DNA of 64,000 nt from NCBI GenBank assembly GCA_036346355.1, contig CM070570.1, forward strand, positions 6,022,649 through 6,086,648, read 5' to 3'. This DNA comes from Rhipidocladum racemiflorum. Lineage: Eukaryota; Streptophyta; Magnoliopsida; Poales; Poaceae. Below are positions 11,180 to 23,800 of this stretch, piece after piece. Every line of letters starts with the position of its first letter. Position 1 is the stretch's first letter. The position numbers and the translations under genes are program-made. The notes beneath the pieces are model-generated. The model worked only from the letters and a program-made list of their open reading frames with translations. It was not told the DNA's origin and made no database searches.

Positions 11180-12460
11180 TAGGGCTGTAAAAAAAGCTCG
11201 AGCTCGGCTCGATCCAGGCTCGGTTCGAGCTCCAAACGAGCCGAACTCGAGCTCGCGAGCTTCACCGAGCCGAGCTTGAAAAGCTCGTGAGCCTATTGGA
11301 GATTGGATCGAAACTTCGTGAACCAAGCTTACTCAAGCTTTTTATCGAGCTTACTCGAGCTTGTTACGAAGCTTACCGAGTTTACGCGAGCCTACTGAGC
11401 TTATTCGAGCTTATCATGCTTACCAAGTGTCGGTGTTTCGTGCACCGGCAATACGAATTTTTGGTTAGTGGGGGTCGCGCGCTCCCTCTCCTCGAATGGT
11501 TGACTCAGGAAGTCAGCGATTTATACTGGTTCGGGCCGAATGTCCCTACTCCAGTTCGGGCCGTTGGGGTGTATTGTATTCGTTAGACGAACCAAGGGCT
11601 ACAGGCGAGACAGGGGTTCGAATGGATCGATCTCCCTTGCTCGATTAGTTTTTCGCTGGGTTGCTTGCCTGATTGTTTGTTCGCCTCCCCGTTGTTCGGC
11701 TCCTCCCGGAACCCTGCTTCTCCTTATATACTCGGAGGCAGCAGGTTACATGGGAGTTTGGAGAGGAAAAGAAAGGGGTACTGTACGCCTTGGAGTCTGG
11801 TCTTCTGTCTTGTCGTCCGACCGGCCTCCGCCCAACCCTACGCTGGGTTGGTAGTCCTGCTGCAAGGAGTCTTCGGGAGTGACAGGTGTGACGCACTGCT
11901 CCGTACGAACGTCAGCTCCGGCAGTTAATGGTGTTTGACCTCAGCTTGGCCTCGGGACGGAGCGCTCTCCTCCGTGGTGTGTCAGTGACGATGGGACCGG
12001 GGCTTCACTCCCCTGCGCATCCTCTGACATTCTCGGGAAGGGACCGCCTACACCGGTACGGACGTCAGGGGACGTCGCGTACGCAGAGCAGTTGGCCCTC
12101 CACCAGCGCGGGTCTTGGCCCCTCGAGCGCTAGTGGAGCCGATCGAGCACGCGCCTCGACCTAGGAGGTCGGAACCTGCCGGCCGTCCGGGGCTAGCTCT
12201 AAGCAGGGCCAGGCCCACTCTTCGCGGCCTATGGACTTTTCGCCAGAACTGGGCTTCTAAGGAGGTTAGCCCGTTCGTGGTCCCGGGCTGATGGGGGTAC
12301 CCATGGTATGTGCACTTGTCACCAAGCTTACTTGAGCCTAATTGAGTTTAGCTCGAGCCTGGATTAAGGTTCGAACCTTAACTCGAGCTCGGCTTGAGCC
12401 TTACTGAGCTTGAGCCTAGAAGCCCAAAGCCCGCACAAGCTCGGCCCATTTACAGCCCTA
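11180..12460. mobile_element. hAT MITE (TAGGGCTGTAAA ends) interrupted by a solo LTR
   Basis: The ends TAGGGCTGTAAA and TTTACAGCCCTA are perfect inverted repeats. Both flanks are GCCCAAAC (11172-11179, 12461-12468), an exact 8-bp hAT target duplication. The interior is filled with GAGCTCG/CGAGCTT repeats in both orientations. Without the nested LTR and its duplication the element would be about 380 bp. No transposase is encoded. Confidence 0.9.
11428..12321 (+). mobile_element. Solo LTR nested in the hAT MITE, 894 bp
   Basis: The segment runs from TGTCGGTGTTTCG to ...CACTTGTCA and is flanked by CCAAG on both sides (11423-11427 and 12322-12326), an exact 5-bp LTR-element duplication. TTATACTGGTTCGGGCCGAATGTCCCTAC-type sequence inside is common in grass Gypsy LTRs. 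A TATA-like TTATATA is at 11725-11731. GC-rich open frames here are not coding. Confidence 0.85.
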
Positions 12461-12638
12461 GCCCAAACGGCCCACGGGGGGAGGGGGTGGCGCGGCTGGG
12501 CCAGCCTAGGCGGGGGGGCTGACGGGTGGGACTGGGCAGGGCGGTGGCTGACGGGTGGGCTCAGGGACCGAGCAGACGAGGAAGGTCGAGCGGCGCGGGG
12601 GAGGGCGGGCAACGCGCTGGGACGAAGAAGAGAGCCAG

Positions 12639-15600
12639 TGTCGGGACCCGGATTTGCAAATCCGAAACCCTCTGTGTTTACTGCACTAGTCCAGGATCAC
12701 GCTAGTGCACACAGTGGCAACAAAATTGACATATCAATCCATTATCGAATTAACTATGAAAGTAGCAAATAGTAACAACGGACCTTATGGTCAAGTTTAC
12801 ATAACTATGCCGTAAAGGCTTAAGAAACCAATAAAACTCTTGCAGCGGAAAATGAAATAACTGGGACCATACGACATGCCACAGGCAATCGTCTGGGGAG
12901 CGTCATCCTAGTTCACGTAGTCTTCATAATACTCCTCCTCGTAGAATTCAGTATTTCCCTGTTCTCCCTCAGCAACTGATCAACAAAGGCATAAAGCCGT
13001 GAGTACAAAAAGTACTCAGCAAGCGCGAGGAATGATGCAAATAATGTACGGCTTGACAAAGGATAACCATAGGGTTATTTTGCATAAAGCGATAACTTGA
13101 ATGTAAATACAATGTATAGATTCAAAGCATAATTGACAAAGATAATAACAACTGGTAAATCAATGGTAAACAACAACACAAGCTTGGTGAGGCATCACCC
13201 ATCACCAACTAGATCATTATCAACCACTAAACTCAACAGTGTTAATAATTTGACATCGAAAACAATAGTGACCTTCCTGTTCACTACCAACAAACCCAAC
13301 CTTCAACATTTTCTAAAAAAAACAATATACCTCGTGTGAAATTCCTGTGCATCGCCCATGACCGCGGACACGGCTATTCGAATAGATTAACACACACTCT
13401 GCAGAGGTTGTACGGCTTTACCCACAAGATATGATCCACTCTTATTGCCATACGTAATTAACACACTTCCTATGGTGTGTCAGAGAAGGTCATAACAAGG
13501 CCTTTACAATGCTCTGTATAAACTCGATCTTGCCCGCTAAGGTTTCACCTCGGGGCCCCTCTTGCGCCTTGTGAGTTTACTGCCGTCTGTCCGGAACCCA
13601 CACAACCACAACAATACTTAAATTTAGACATTGCAAATTAATCGGCCAGTCTGTCACGGACATGTGGTTGTGCTGATTAGGCCTAGTTCAATGGCGCACA
13701 AGATTAAGTCCTTAAGTATACTCAGGCAAGACAACCACATCCCAAATGTGCTAAAAGCACCCCCTTTACTGCACGATCACTTGCCCGAGTGAAAACAATT
13801 TTGTATAACTAAGACCAATGACACAACCTACCAGGGTACAACAATTTTTACAACAGTGGCTACCCGCCACGATTTCATATCTCATTAAGTCAATATTATT
13901 AATTCATCATGTGACATGAACCCATCGTACAACTAAGCATGTCTAAGCATAGTTACGATAACCCAATGTTGGTACTACAATTATTTCCAACTAGTAAATG
14001 ACCCAACCTAGGGTGACAATGGATACATGGCATTTCAATGATTCAAGGTGTCATTATGGTAATCAGTATTTAACTATTCAGTAAATAATTCTTGTAAACA
14101 AATAGCATGCATTTGTATGAAACAAAAATCTTGTTGGAAACATAGGTTCAACATGGTCAAGGACTACGACTTGCCTTCACCAAAGCAGCTAAGATATCGA
14201 AGACTTGATGCTCAATGACGGCGTCGGCGGCTTCGATGGATTCTTCTGGCTCACGCGCAAAACGAGACACCAATAAATAACCAAAAATAAAATAAAATCT
14301 AAAAATTATAAAAATTATACTGGCAGGTAGATCTTGAATTTAGATGAATTTAGGAATTTGAGCGGAGTGAATCGGAGTTCTGACGCAAAAGTTATAAGCG
14401 TTCGAAGTTGGAAAATGATGGAAAATCAAGGAAAATAGAAAAGTTACTATTTGCTACAAGAACTTACGAGAATGAATTGTTCCAGAACTGAACCAAACTG
14501 TGAGCCCTCCTTTTCTTCCAAAAACCGGATTTTTACCCCATTTTCGCAGGATTTGGATCAAACAAAAGCGAGAACCTCTAGATAACATCTTTAGCTACAT
14601 CTAGGAGGAAGGAATTGGACCAAACCTTGGGATTGGGAGAAATTGACGACGAGCAGCGTTTGATCGGAAGCACCAAAACTCAAAATTGCCGCCAACTCTT
14701 GATCAAACCTAAAATTGATTGTTGGGTTAGACTCTAGACTCAATCACGGTCACAAGGAACCAATTGGAGTTGAGAAAAACCACGGAATGGATGCTAGGAG
14801 GATGAACTTGAAGAACAGAAAACGGCGACCGGCGTTGGTTTTCTTGATCTAGCGGGCAAATGAGTTGGAGAGGCTAAAGGAGATGCATACCACCGGGACG
14901 GGGGTTCTTATAGGGAGAGGATGGAGGTGGTGGTGCGGCGTTTGGACGAGAAACGGACGAGTTAATGGCAAGTGAGTGGATTTCAGTTTTTCTTGAATGA
15001 GGCCATTTCCGGCGAGCTTGATAGCGCACCGAGGTGGGGAATTGGAAGAGGACGCCGCTCTGAGATCCAACAGGCAGCGCTTTGCGTTTTGGAGTTGATT
15101 TGAGGGAGTTACAAGAATTTAAAGAGTTGCCCTAGCCCTTGGAAGCCATTGGAGCTTCTCTGTTCTTTGCTTGGGCTGGAGGTTGAAGACGAACACTGTT
15201 CATGTGACACGTGGCGCCTTCCCATTGGACCTCCTTTACGTAAACGATTCGCCCTAGAGAAAAATAAGGAAAAATGGCCTAAAAATTCCGGAAAAAATCC
15301 TAAAGTTATTTTAGAATATTTGGGACCCAATAAAATTGGTTTGGTTCAATTTGGATGATTTTTGTGGAATTGGATATTCGGGCGCGGATCGCAGGCATTA
15401 AACAAAAGCCGCGCGAGATAAAATAGGAACGGAGGTCCAAAAATCTGGGGAATGATTCCTAAAATCATTTTGGAATATTTGGAACATTTTAGAAGTGGTT
15501 TGGGGATTTTTGGAGCATTTTTGGACTCGGGTGAAATTTCGAGCAATGACAGGAATTTGAAATTTCGACTTTTCGGACGATTCGAAATTAAGCTCCAATT

Positions 15601-15710
15601 TCGGAAGGATAAGGATGCTAGGTTAATTAGAACTCCAAATAAAATCCAAAACTTTAAATTGATTAATTTTAATTTTTTTTTTTTAGAAAACCAAAAATAG
15701 GGATGTTACA
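12639..15710 (-). repeat. 3' LTR of the Gypsy element
   Basis: Direct copy of 20872-23948, 3072 bp. AT-rich parts are nearly identical to the other LTR. Differences are clustered small indels and substitutions in C/G-containing spots (see findings). A minus-strand TATA-like CTATAAGA lies at 14906-14913. Confidence 0.95.
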
Positions 15711-15723
15711 AACCTCCCCCCCT
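15711..15723 (-). other. Polypurine tract of the Gypsy element
   Basis: On the minus strand the bases next to the 3' LTR read AAGGGGGGGAGGTT, the plus-strand priming site expected there. It begins right after the integrase stop codon. Confidence 0.8.
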
Positions 15724-17204
15724 TAAATGGAATCTCGACCCCGAGATTCAGGCTGGCTAGAGAATAGGTGGGGAAACTCGGCTTTGAGGTCCTCTTCACG
15801 CTCCCAGGTGGCTTCCTCTTCTGAGTGGTTGCTCCATTGCACCTTGCAAAAGCGGACGATCTTGCTCCTTGTGACGCGCTCTGCCACTTCTAAAATTTTC
15901 ACAGGCCGCTCCTTGTAGGTGAGATCTTCTTGCAAATCTAGGGATTCCAATGACATCTGTTCCTCTGGCACTCGCAGACACTTCTTCAATTGTGACACAT
16001 GGAACACATCATGGATTCCAACAAAAGATGGTGGCAACTCAAGTTTATAAGCAACCTCTCCTCTTCGTTCCAAGATTTTGAACGGTCCAACATATCGAGG
16101 TGCAAGCTTTCCTTTCATTTGAAATCTCTTAACTCCTTTGAGAGGGGTAACTCTTAGATACACATAATCATTGGGCTCAAAGCTCAAATCTCGACGACGG
16201 TTGTCTGCATAACTCTTTTGTCTGCTTTGAGCTACCTTCAACCTGTCTCGAATTAACCGAACTTGCTCTTCTGCTTCTTGAAGTATGGCAGGACCAAACA
16301 GTTGTCGTTCTCCAGTCTCTTTCCAGTTCAGAGGAGTTCTGCACTTTCTTCCATATAATGCTTCAAAGGGGGACATTTGCAGACTTGCTTGATAACTATT
16401 ATTATAAGAGAATTCAGCATATGGCAAACACTTGTCCCACTTAACACCATAAGTTAAGGCACAAGCTCTTAGCATATCCTCAAGGATTTGATTCACACGT
16501 TCAGTCTGTCCATCAGTTTGAGGGTGATAAGCAGTACTAAATCTGAGATGAGTTCCCACGGCTTCATGCAAACTCTGCCAAAAACGAGAGGTAAACTGAG
16601 TGCCTCTATCTGACACTATCCTCTTGGGTACTCCATGAAGACTGACAATTCTTGACATGTACAATTCTGCTAATTTATCACCAGTGTAGGTTGTCTTAAC
16701 TGGAATGAAGTGTGCTACCTTAGTCAATCGATCCACTATTACCCAGATCGAATCATAACCTCCTTGGGTTTTAGGAAGTCCGGTAATGAAATCCATGCCA
16801 ATTTCTTCCCACTTCCATTCTGGAATCTTCGATGGTCGCAACAACCTGCCGGGTCTCTGATGTTCTGCTTTAACCTTCTGGCAAACATCACAAAGAGCAA
16901 CATACTCTGCGATCTCACGCTTCATGCTGGGCCACCAATACCTTTCCTTGAGGTCTTGATACATCTTGGTGCTTCCGGGGTGAATGGAATATAAGGTCTC
17001 ATGGGCTTCTTTGAGTAATAACTCCTTGAGCTCTTTCTGATCTGGCACACATATGCGCTTCTCATACCAAATAGTACCTTTCTCATCTTCAGAGAAGTTC
17101 GGGGCTTTACCTTTCTTCATGTTCTGCTTGATTTCCTTAATATCCGAATCCTCAAACCGTGTCTTTGCTCGGATTTGGTCCTCTAATGTGGGTTGCACTT
17201 CCAA
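15723..17204 (-). CDS. Gypsy integrase with C-terminal chromodomain
   Basis: A 493-residue open frame forms the 3' part of the pol polyprotein. Integrase inserts element cDNA into the genome. The zinc-binding site uses H68, H75, C105 and C108. The catalytic D,D-35-E triad is D138 (in GMDFI), D199 (in VSDRG) and E235 (in DGQTERVN), all present. A GPF/Y-type region follows (YVGPFKI), and a chromodomain at about 432-480 (VKILE ... VQWSN ... ATWE) marks chromoviruses and is thought to steer insertion to heterochromatin. The ATG at 17204 is only the first Met of the open stretch, because in an intact element this region continues from RNase H. It is the only undamaged domain here, and its stop abuts the polypurine tract. 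Confidence 0.95.
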   Translation of the reverse strand: MEVQPTLEDQIRAKTRFEDSDIKEIKQNMKKGKAPNFSEDEKGTIWYEKRICVPDQKELKELLLKEAHETLYSIHPGSTKMYQDLKERYWWPSMKREIAEYVALCDVCQKVKAEHQRPGRLLRPSKIPEWKWEEIGMDFITGLPKTQGGYDSIWVIVDRLTKVAHFIPVKTTYTGDKLAELYMSRIVSLHGVPKRIVSDRGTQFTSRFWQSLHEAVGTHLRFSTAYHPQTDGQTERVNQILEDMLRACALTYGVKWDKCLPYAEFSYNNSYQASLQMSPFEALYGRKCRTPLNWKETGERQLFGPAILQEAEEQVRLIRDRLKVAQSRQKSYADNRRRDLSFEPNDYVYLRVTPLKGVKRFQMKGKLAPRYVGPFKILERRGEVAYKLELPPSFVGIHDVFHVSQLKKCLRVPEEQMSLESLDLQEDLTYKERPVKILEVAERVTRSKIVRFCKVQWSNHSEEEATWEREEDLKAEFPHLFSSQPESRGRDSI

Positions 17205-17668
17205 TGTAGCTAGGTATCCTTCTGAACCAATTCCAAATCGAGCTTACGGAATTCTTCATGCATTGGTGACTTTCCTTAATCACCAAAGTATTGTAGTAGC
17301 TCTTCCTACTCAAAGCATCAGCTACGACATTGGCCTTGCCAGGATGATAATGAATTCCAATGTCATAATCCTTGATTAATTCTAACCATCTTCTTTGCCT
17401 CATATTGAGATCAGTCTGAGTGAATATGTATTTCAGACTCTTGTGGTCGGTGTAAACCTCACAACGACACGATGAGGTAATGGCGCCAAATCTTCAATGC
17501 ATGCACTACTGCTGCCAGTTCTAAATCATGGGTAGGGTAGTTCACTTCATGCGGCCTTAGTTGTCGCGAAGCATACGCTACAACCTTTCTGTCTTGCATT
17601 AACACACATCCGAGTCCTTGTCGGGATGCATCACAAAAGATCTCAAAATCCTTTTTGATGTCTGGCAA
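17152..17668 (-). pseudogene. Gypsy RNase H, broken in two frames
   Basis: RNase H removes the RNA strand during reverse transcription. The first frame (17459-17668) has FCDASRQGLGCVLMQ and YPTHDLELAAVVHALKIWRHYL, which include the catalytic D and E regions. The second frame (17152-17403) has the C-terminal HYHPGKANVVADALSRK motif. A break near 17404-17458 separates them, and another frame change follows before integrase. Confidence 0.88.
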
Positions 17669-17795
17669 GATAAGCCGGGCAAGTGGTTAGGCACTTCTTC
17701 AATTCTGGAAACTCCTTGCACATTCTGGAGTCCAAATAAATTTCTTCTCCTTTTTCAACGGTGAGTGAGAGGTCCGGCTTTTCTAGAGAATCCTT

Positions 17796-18504
17796 CTATA
17801 AAGCGGCGGTAATACCTGCCATTCCCGTGAAACTTCGATTTGAGGTACTGCTTTTGGGTGACTCCCAATTGAGCACATCTTGAACCTTGCTAGGGTCAAC
17901 TGCGACTCCTGCTGCAGATATGACATGCCCTAAGAAAATGACTTCCTTCATCCAGAACTCACATTTGCTGAACTTGGCATAAAGTTGGTGTTCTTTTAGC
18001 TTCATCAGAACCAGGCGAAGATGATTCTCATGTTCCTCCTCACTTTTGGAGTAAACCATGATGTCATCGATGAAAACAACGACAAACTTATCCAAATACT
18101 CCATAAATACCTTATTCATCAAGCTCATGAAATAAGCAGGGGCATTGGTCAAACCAAAAGACATTACAGTGAACTCATACTGTCCATACCGAGTCACAAA
18201 GGCCGTCTTGGGAATGTCCTCTTTACGAATCTTTAGCTGATGATAACGACCTTAAGTCAATCTTGGAGAACACTCCAGATCCCTGAAGCTGATCAAACAA
18301 ATCATCAATCCTTGGTAAAGGGTACTTGTTCTTGATTGTTACTTCATTGAGTGAGCGGTAATCCACACACATCCTCTGAGTGCCATCCTTCTTTCCAACA
18401 AGAAGAACTGGGGCTCCCCAAGGCGAAGAACTGGGTCGGACAAAACCTTGGTCCTGCAGCTCCTTAATCTGTCTTTTCACTTCAGCCAACTCATTCGCAG
18501 GCAT
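17796..18504 (-). pseudogene. Gypsy reverse transcriptase, frameshifted
   Basis: Reverse transcriptase copies the element RNA into cDNA. The first frame (18223-18504) carries VLVGKKDGTQRMCVDYRSLN and KYPLPRIDDLFDQL. The second (17796-18197) starts at TRYGQYEF and has the polymerase active site VVVFIDDIMVYS, followed by FLGHVIS. A frame change lies at about 18197-18240. The catalytic YxDD-type motif is present (FIDD), so inactivity is due to the frameshift and not loss of the site. Confidence 0.9.
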
Positions 18505-18883
18505 CCTATAGGGTCTCTTGGAGATGGGTGGAGTTCGAACTAGGTTGATCGAAATTCTATGTCTCTATCTGGTGGCAGCCTGGTAGCTCATCACGGAAAT
18601 ACATCAGAAATTCTCTAGCGATCGCACATCGTCCAAACTTATTCCTTTGGCACTGCAAACCTTTATACTATCTCGGCTTGTCTCAGTGTGACTTGAAACT
18701 TTAACTTGGCTCCACTTGGGTGGTTAGGGTGATCACTCTATTCCCACAATCGAATCGCTTGGTTCTTGAATAGCCAATCCATTCCTAGTATCACATCTAG
18801 GGACTTGGTGTCTAGGACAATGAGGTTGGCTAAAAATTCTACCCTCCAATTAATATTTTAACCGGGGCAGCCTTGGTTCGTAC

Positions 18884-19066
18884 TCAAATCGAACCAGGTG
18901 ATTTGACTAACAAAGCGATTTTAAGAGGCTTTGTTTTCAAATGATGGCTTGCAGCAAAACTCCGAGAAATAAGCGAATGCGTAGCTCGAGAATCAAACAA
19001 AACCATGGCGGGTGCGGAGTTAACTAGGATCTTACCTAGTATGACATCACAGTGCGTAATGGGCAT
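18884..19066 (-). pseudogene. Gypsy aspartic protease fragment, active site altered
   Basis: A retroviral-type aspartic protease frees gag and pol products. The segment ILVNSAPAMVLFDSRATHSL aligns with the family motif around FDSGATHSF, but the expected D-S-G is D-S-R here. The frame ends early, and 18505-18883 (protease to RT linker) has no long open frame. This copy is probably inactive even apart from the frame breaks. Confidence 0.8.
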
Positions 19067-20224
19067 CCTCGGTGGTAGTGTGGTTCACCCGGCCTCTTCC
19101 AGCGATCGGGAAGTCACGGTAGTGGGTTGGGAGTCCGGGGTGCTCCACGCCCTGTTCTGGTGCAGGGTCCTGGCCGTGTAGCTCCTGTGTTAAACGAATC
19201 GGTGTCGGAGCTTGCTTCTTTGGGCAAGCTGTTGGCGTAGTGCCCCATTTCATGACAGTTGAAGCAAGTGACTCCTGCAAATTTGGATTGTTCGTCCTCT
19301 GAGACCGATTGTTGTTGGTGTTGAAGTTGCGGTTGCCTCAAGAAGCCGGGCGAGGTGTCGGGCATCGTGCAGTGTCTGAATGCGATCGGAGGAGTGAAGC
19401 GTGCGGTGTGGTGCATTGATCGGACTCTCTGCCTGATTCTGACGAGCTCCTTGCTGCATCATCTTCCTCTTACGAGATTCGTCTAACTCACGGCGGGATT
19501 CCTCTATGAGCATAGCTTTGTCCACTGTGTCTTGGAAATCTGCATAGTCATTGCCAATGACTTGCATCTTTAGGCCAGGGTTGAGTCCACGCTTGAACTT
19601 CTTCGCGGGCATCATCAAGAGCAACATCCTCTGGCGCATAGCGGCGAGTTGAGTGAACTTATTGAGATATTCACTCCACAGACATCCCTTCTTGCTTGAG
19701 CTCCGGAACTCATTCTTCTTCATTTCCACTTTCCCATCTCGGGATATGAGAGTGCCGAAAGCGGCGAAAAACTCTGCCCAAGTGATTGTCTGAGGGTCAT
19801 GATGGGCAGACTATAGTTTTCCCACCATTCAATGGCGGTGCCTTCTAAGCGATGTGCGGCATAGAGAACCTTCTCACGATCGTGCAATCGAGCAATGGCA
19901 AGCTTCTTCTCCACAGAGCGAATCAGGTCATACGCCTCCAAGGGTTCGGAAGAGTTGGAGAAGGTAGGCGGATGAGTCCTCATGAACTCTGCTAGCTTAG
20001 GCTGCGGACGAGCTTGAGGAGGTGCAACTGGGCTTGATTTGGTTGAGCCAATAGATTAGCGAGCGTGGCGCGATCTGATTTTCTTGATTCATCATGTTGG
20101 TCATGTTACGCATCATGGTGTTCATGAGCCGAGTCTGAGCCGCTAAGAAGTGTCCCAAATTTTGGTGCATCACTGCCGGTGGTGGAGGTGGTGCATTGGC
20201 ATTGGCAGCGGCATTTGCATCCAT
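19047..20224 (-). pseudogene. Gypsy gag, broken in several frames
   Basis: Gag forms the virus-like particle. Order on the minus strand: Ala/Pro-rich start at 20224 (MDANAAANANAPPPPP), capsid-like part at 19720-19983 (EPLEAYDLIRSVEKKL ... EGTAIEWWENY), then 19250-19729 (EYLNKFTQLAAMRQR ... FKRGLNPGLKMQV) and a zinc knuckle at about 19217-19270. The knuckle reads C-x2-C-x4-H and loses its last Cys in that frame. A cysteine followed by PKK appears in the neighbouring frame, so a small indel disrupts the knuckle itself. Confidence 0.88.
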
Positions 20225-20855
20225 TGGAGAAGCTGGCCAGGCTCTGAATGGGTGTCAACCATCTGCAAAATACAAGGGTTGATAGGTAAGAGGAAGAGCC
20301 ATAGACGAGTGGTAAGGTCATCTAAGGGGAGCAGGTAATACCCAAGGACAACAGACAACAGGAGACATAGCCGAATAGGCTACGAAACAAAGAGACAATA
20401 AACTTTTCAGCTCAATGGGTGGCTGCAACACGAAGCCTCAGGCAAGTGCACAACACACCTAACACACAAAAACCCTAATACACGCAGACTATACGTCACT
20501 AAAGAGGAAATGGTATGCTAAAAAAACTAATAACTTATCCTCTGAGAGGAGGCCTTTCGAACATACTCTCGTCATCTTGATCTTTCAGCAGCTCCTTCAC
20601 CGACTTGACACTTTCACATCCTCCTTCTCTTGGTTGGTAATGTCGTAGAAGACTTGTCTTGAAAAGTTTCATGACAGGAGATCAACTTAACTTTCTAAAA
20701 CAATATTTCAGCAAAGGTGAGGAATAAGATCCTAAGAATGAGATGAGAGAAGATAACTATAAAGCACCAATTCGTTGGTTTGATTCGAGAAAATAATTTT
20801 GAAGTTCTTTCTAAGAAGACCATGCTAACTAGGGTTGTGTCCCTACGATCGAGAT
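20225..20855 (-). other. Leader of the Gypsy element, between gag and primer binding site
   Basis: Untranslated leader expected between 5' LTR and gag. The short open frames here do not resemble a known domain. Confidence 0.6.
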
Positions 20856-20867
20856 GGCTCGATACCA
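20856..20867 (-). other. Primer binding site of the Gypsy element
   Basis: Four bases inside the 5' LTR the minus strand reads TGGTATCGAGCC. It resembles the initiator-Met tRNA site TGGTATCAGAGC with one base missing. Confidence 0.75.
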
Positions 20868-20871
20868 ACTT

Positions 20872-23800
20872 TGTCGGGACCGGATTTGCAAATCCGAAAC
20901 CCTCTGTGTTCTTGCACTAGTCCAGGATCACGCTTAGTGCACACAAGTGGCAACAAAATTGACATATCAATCCATTATCGAATTAACTATGAAAGTAGCA
21001 AATAGTAACAACGGACCTTATGGTCAAGTTTACATAACTATGCCGTAAAGGCTTAAGAAACAAATAAAACTCTTGCGGCGGAAAATGAAATAAGCGGGAC
21101 CATACGACATGCCACGAGGCAATAAATGCAGGGAGCGTCATCCTAGTTCACATAGTCTTCATAATACTCCTCCTCGTAGAATTCAAGATTTCCTGTTCTC
21201 CTCAAAGAATCGATCAACAAAGGCATAAAGCCGTGAGTACAAAAGTACTTTCGGCAAGCGCAGGAATGATGCAAATAATGTACGGCTTGACAAAGGATAA
21301 CCATAGGGTTATTTTGCGAAGCGATAACTTGAATGTAAATACAATGTATAGATTCAAAGCATAATTGACAAAGATAATAACAACTGGTAAATCAATGGTA
21401 AACAACAACACAAGCTTGGTGAGGCATCACCCATCACCAACTAGATCATTATCAACCACTAAACTCAACGGTGTTAATAATTTGACATCGAAAACAATAG
21501 TGACCTTCTGTTCACTACCAACAAACCCAACCTTCAACATTTTCTAAAAAAAAACAATATACCTCGTGTGAAATTCCCGAGCACGTCCATGGCCGCGGAC
21601 ACGGCTATTCGAATAGATTAACACACACTCTGCAGAGGTTGTGCGACTTTACCCACAAGATATGATCCACTCTTATTGCCATACGTAATTAACACACTTC
21701 CTATGGTGTGTCGGCAGAAAGGTCATAACAAGGCCTTTACAATGCTCAGTATAAACTCGATCTTGCTCGCTAAGGTTTCACCTCGGGGCCCTCTTGCGCC
21801 TTGTGAGTTTACAGTCTGTCGGAACCCACACAACCACAACAATACTTAAATTTAGACATTGCAAATTAATCGGCCAGTCTGTCACGGACATGTGGTTGTC
21901 TGATTAGGCCCGATTCAATGGCGCACAAGATTAAGTCCTTAAGTATACTCGAGGCAAGACAACCACATCCCAAATGTGCTAAAAGCACCCTTTCTTTGCA
22001 CGATCACTTGCCCGAGTGAAAACAATTTTGTATAACTAAGACCAATGACACAACCTACCAGGGTACAACAATTTTACAACAGTGGCTACCCGCCACGATT
22101 TCATATCTCATTAAGTCAATATTATTAATTCATCATGTGACATGAACCCATCGTACAACTAAGCATGTCTAAGCATAGTTACGATAACCCAATGTTGGTA
22201 CTACAATTATTTCCAACTAGTAAATGACCCAACCTAGGGTGACAATGGATACATGGCATTTCAATGATTCAAGGTGTCATTATGGTAATCAGTATTTAAC
22301 TATTCAGTAAATAATTCTTGTAAACAAATAGCATGCATTTGTATGAAACAAAAATCTTGTTGGAAACATAGGTTCAACATGGTCAAGGACTACGACTTGC
22401 CTTCACCAGCAGCTAAGATATCGAAGACTTGATGCTCGGCGGCGGCGTCGGCGGCCGATGGATTCTTCGACTCTGGCATAAAACGAGACACCAATAAATA
22501 ACCAAAAATAAAATAAAATCTAAAAATTATAAAAATTATACTGGCAGGTAGATCTTGAATTTAGATGAATTTAGGAATTTGAACGGAGTGAATCGGAGTT
22601 CGGACGCAAAAGTTATAAGCGTTCGAAGTTGGAAAATGATGGAAAATCAAGGAAAATAGAAAAGTTACTATTTGCTACAGTAACTTACGAGAATGAATTG
22701 TTCCAGAACTGAACCAAACTACAGAGCCCTCCTTTTCTTCCAAAAAACCGGATTTTTACCCCATTTTCGCACGGATTTGGATCAAACAAAAGCCCAGAAC
22801 CTCTAGATAACATCTTTAGCTACATCTAGGAGGAAGGAATTGGACCAAACCTTGCCGGATTGGGAGAAATTGACGACGAACGGCGTTTCGGTCGGAAGCA
22901 CCAAAACTCAAAATTCGTCGCCAACTCTTGATCAAACCTAAAATTGATTGTTGGGTTAGACTCTAGACTCAATCACGGTCACAAGGAACCAATTGGAGTT
23001 GAGAAAAACCCACCGGAATGGATGCTAGGAGGATGAACTTGAAGAACACCGAAAAACAGCGACCCGGCGTTGGTTTTCTTGATCTAGCGGGCAAATGAGT
23101 TGGAGAGGCTAAAGGAGATGCATACCACCGGGACGGGGGTTCTTATAGGGAGAGGATGGAGGTGGTGGTGCGGCGTTTGGACGAGAAACGGACGAGTTAA
23201 TGGCAAGTGAGTGGATTTCAGTTTTTCTTGAATGAGGCCGTTTCCGGCGAGCTTGATGGCGCACCGAGGTGGGGAATTGGAAGAGGACGCCGCTACGGAT
23301 CCAACGGAACCGGCGCTTTGCGTTTTGGAGTTGATTTGAGGGAGTTACAAGAATTTAAAGAGTTGCCCTAGCCCTTGGAAGCCATTGGAGCTTCTCTGTT
23401 CTTTGCTTGGGCTGGAGGTTGAAGACGAACACTGTTCATGTGACACGTGGCGCCTTCCCATTGGACCTCCTTTACGTAAACGATTCGCCCTAGAGAAAAA
23501 TAAGGAAAAATGGCCTAAAAATTCCGGAAAAAAATCCTAGAGTCATTTTAGAATATTTGGGACCCAATAAAATTGGTTTGGTTGAATTTGGATGATTTTT
23601 GTGGAATTGGATATTCGGGCGCGGATCATGGGCATTAAACAAAAGCCGCATGAGATAAAATAGGAACGGAGGTCCAAAAATCTGGGGAATGATTCCTAAA
23701 ATCATTTTGGAATATTTGGAACATTTTAGAAGTGGTTTGGGGATTTTTGGAGCATTTTTGGACTCGGGTGAAATTTCGAGCAATGACAGGAATTTGAAAT

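Noticed and set aside
11540..12164. GC-rich frames of 69-104 codons
   Set aside because: They lie in the solo LTR defined by CCAAG duplications and carry no domain.
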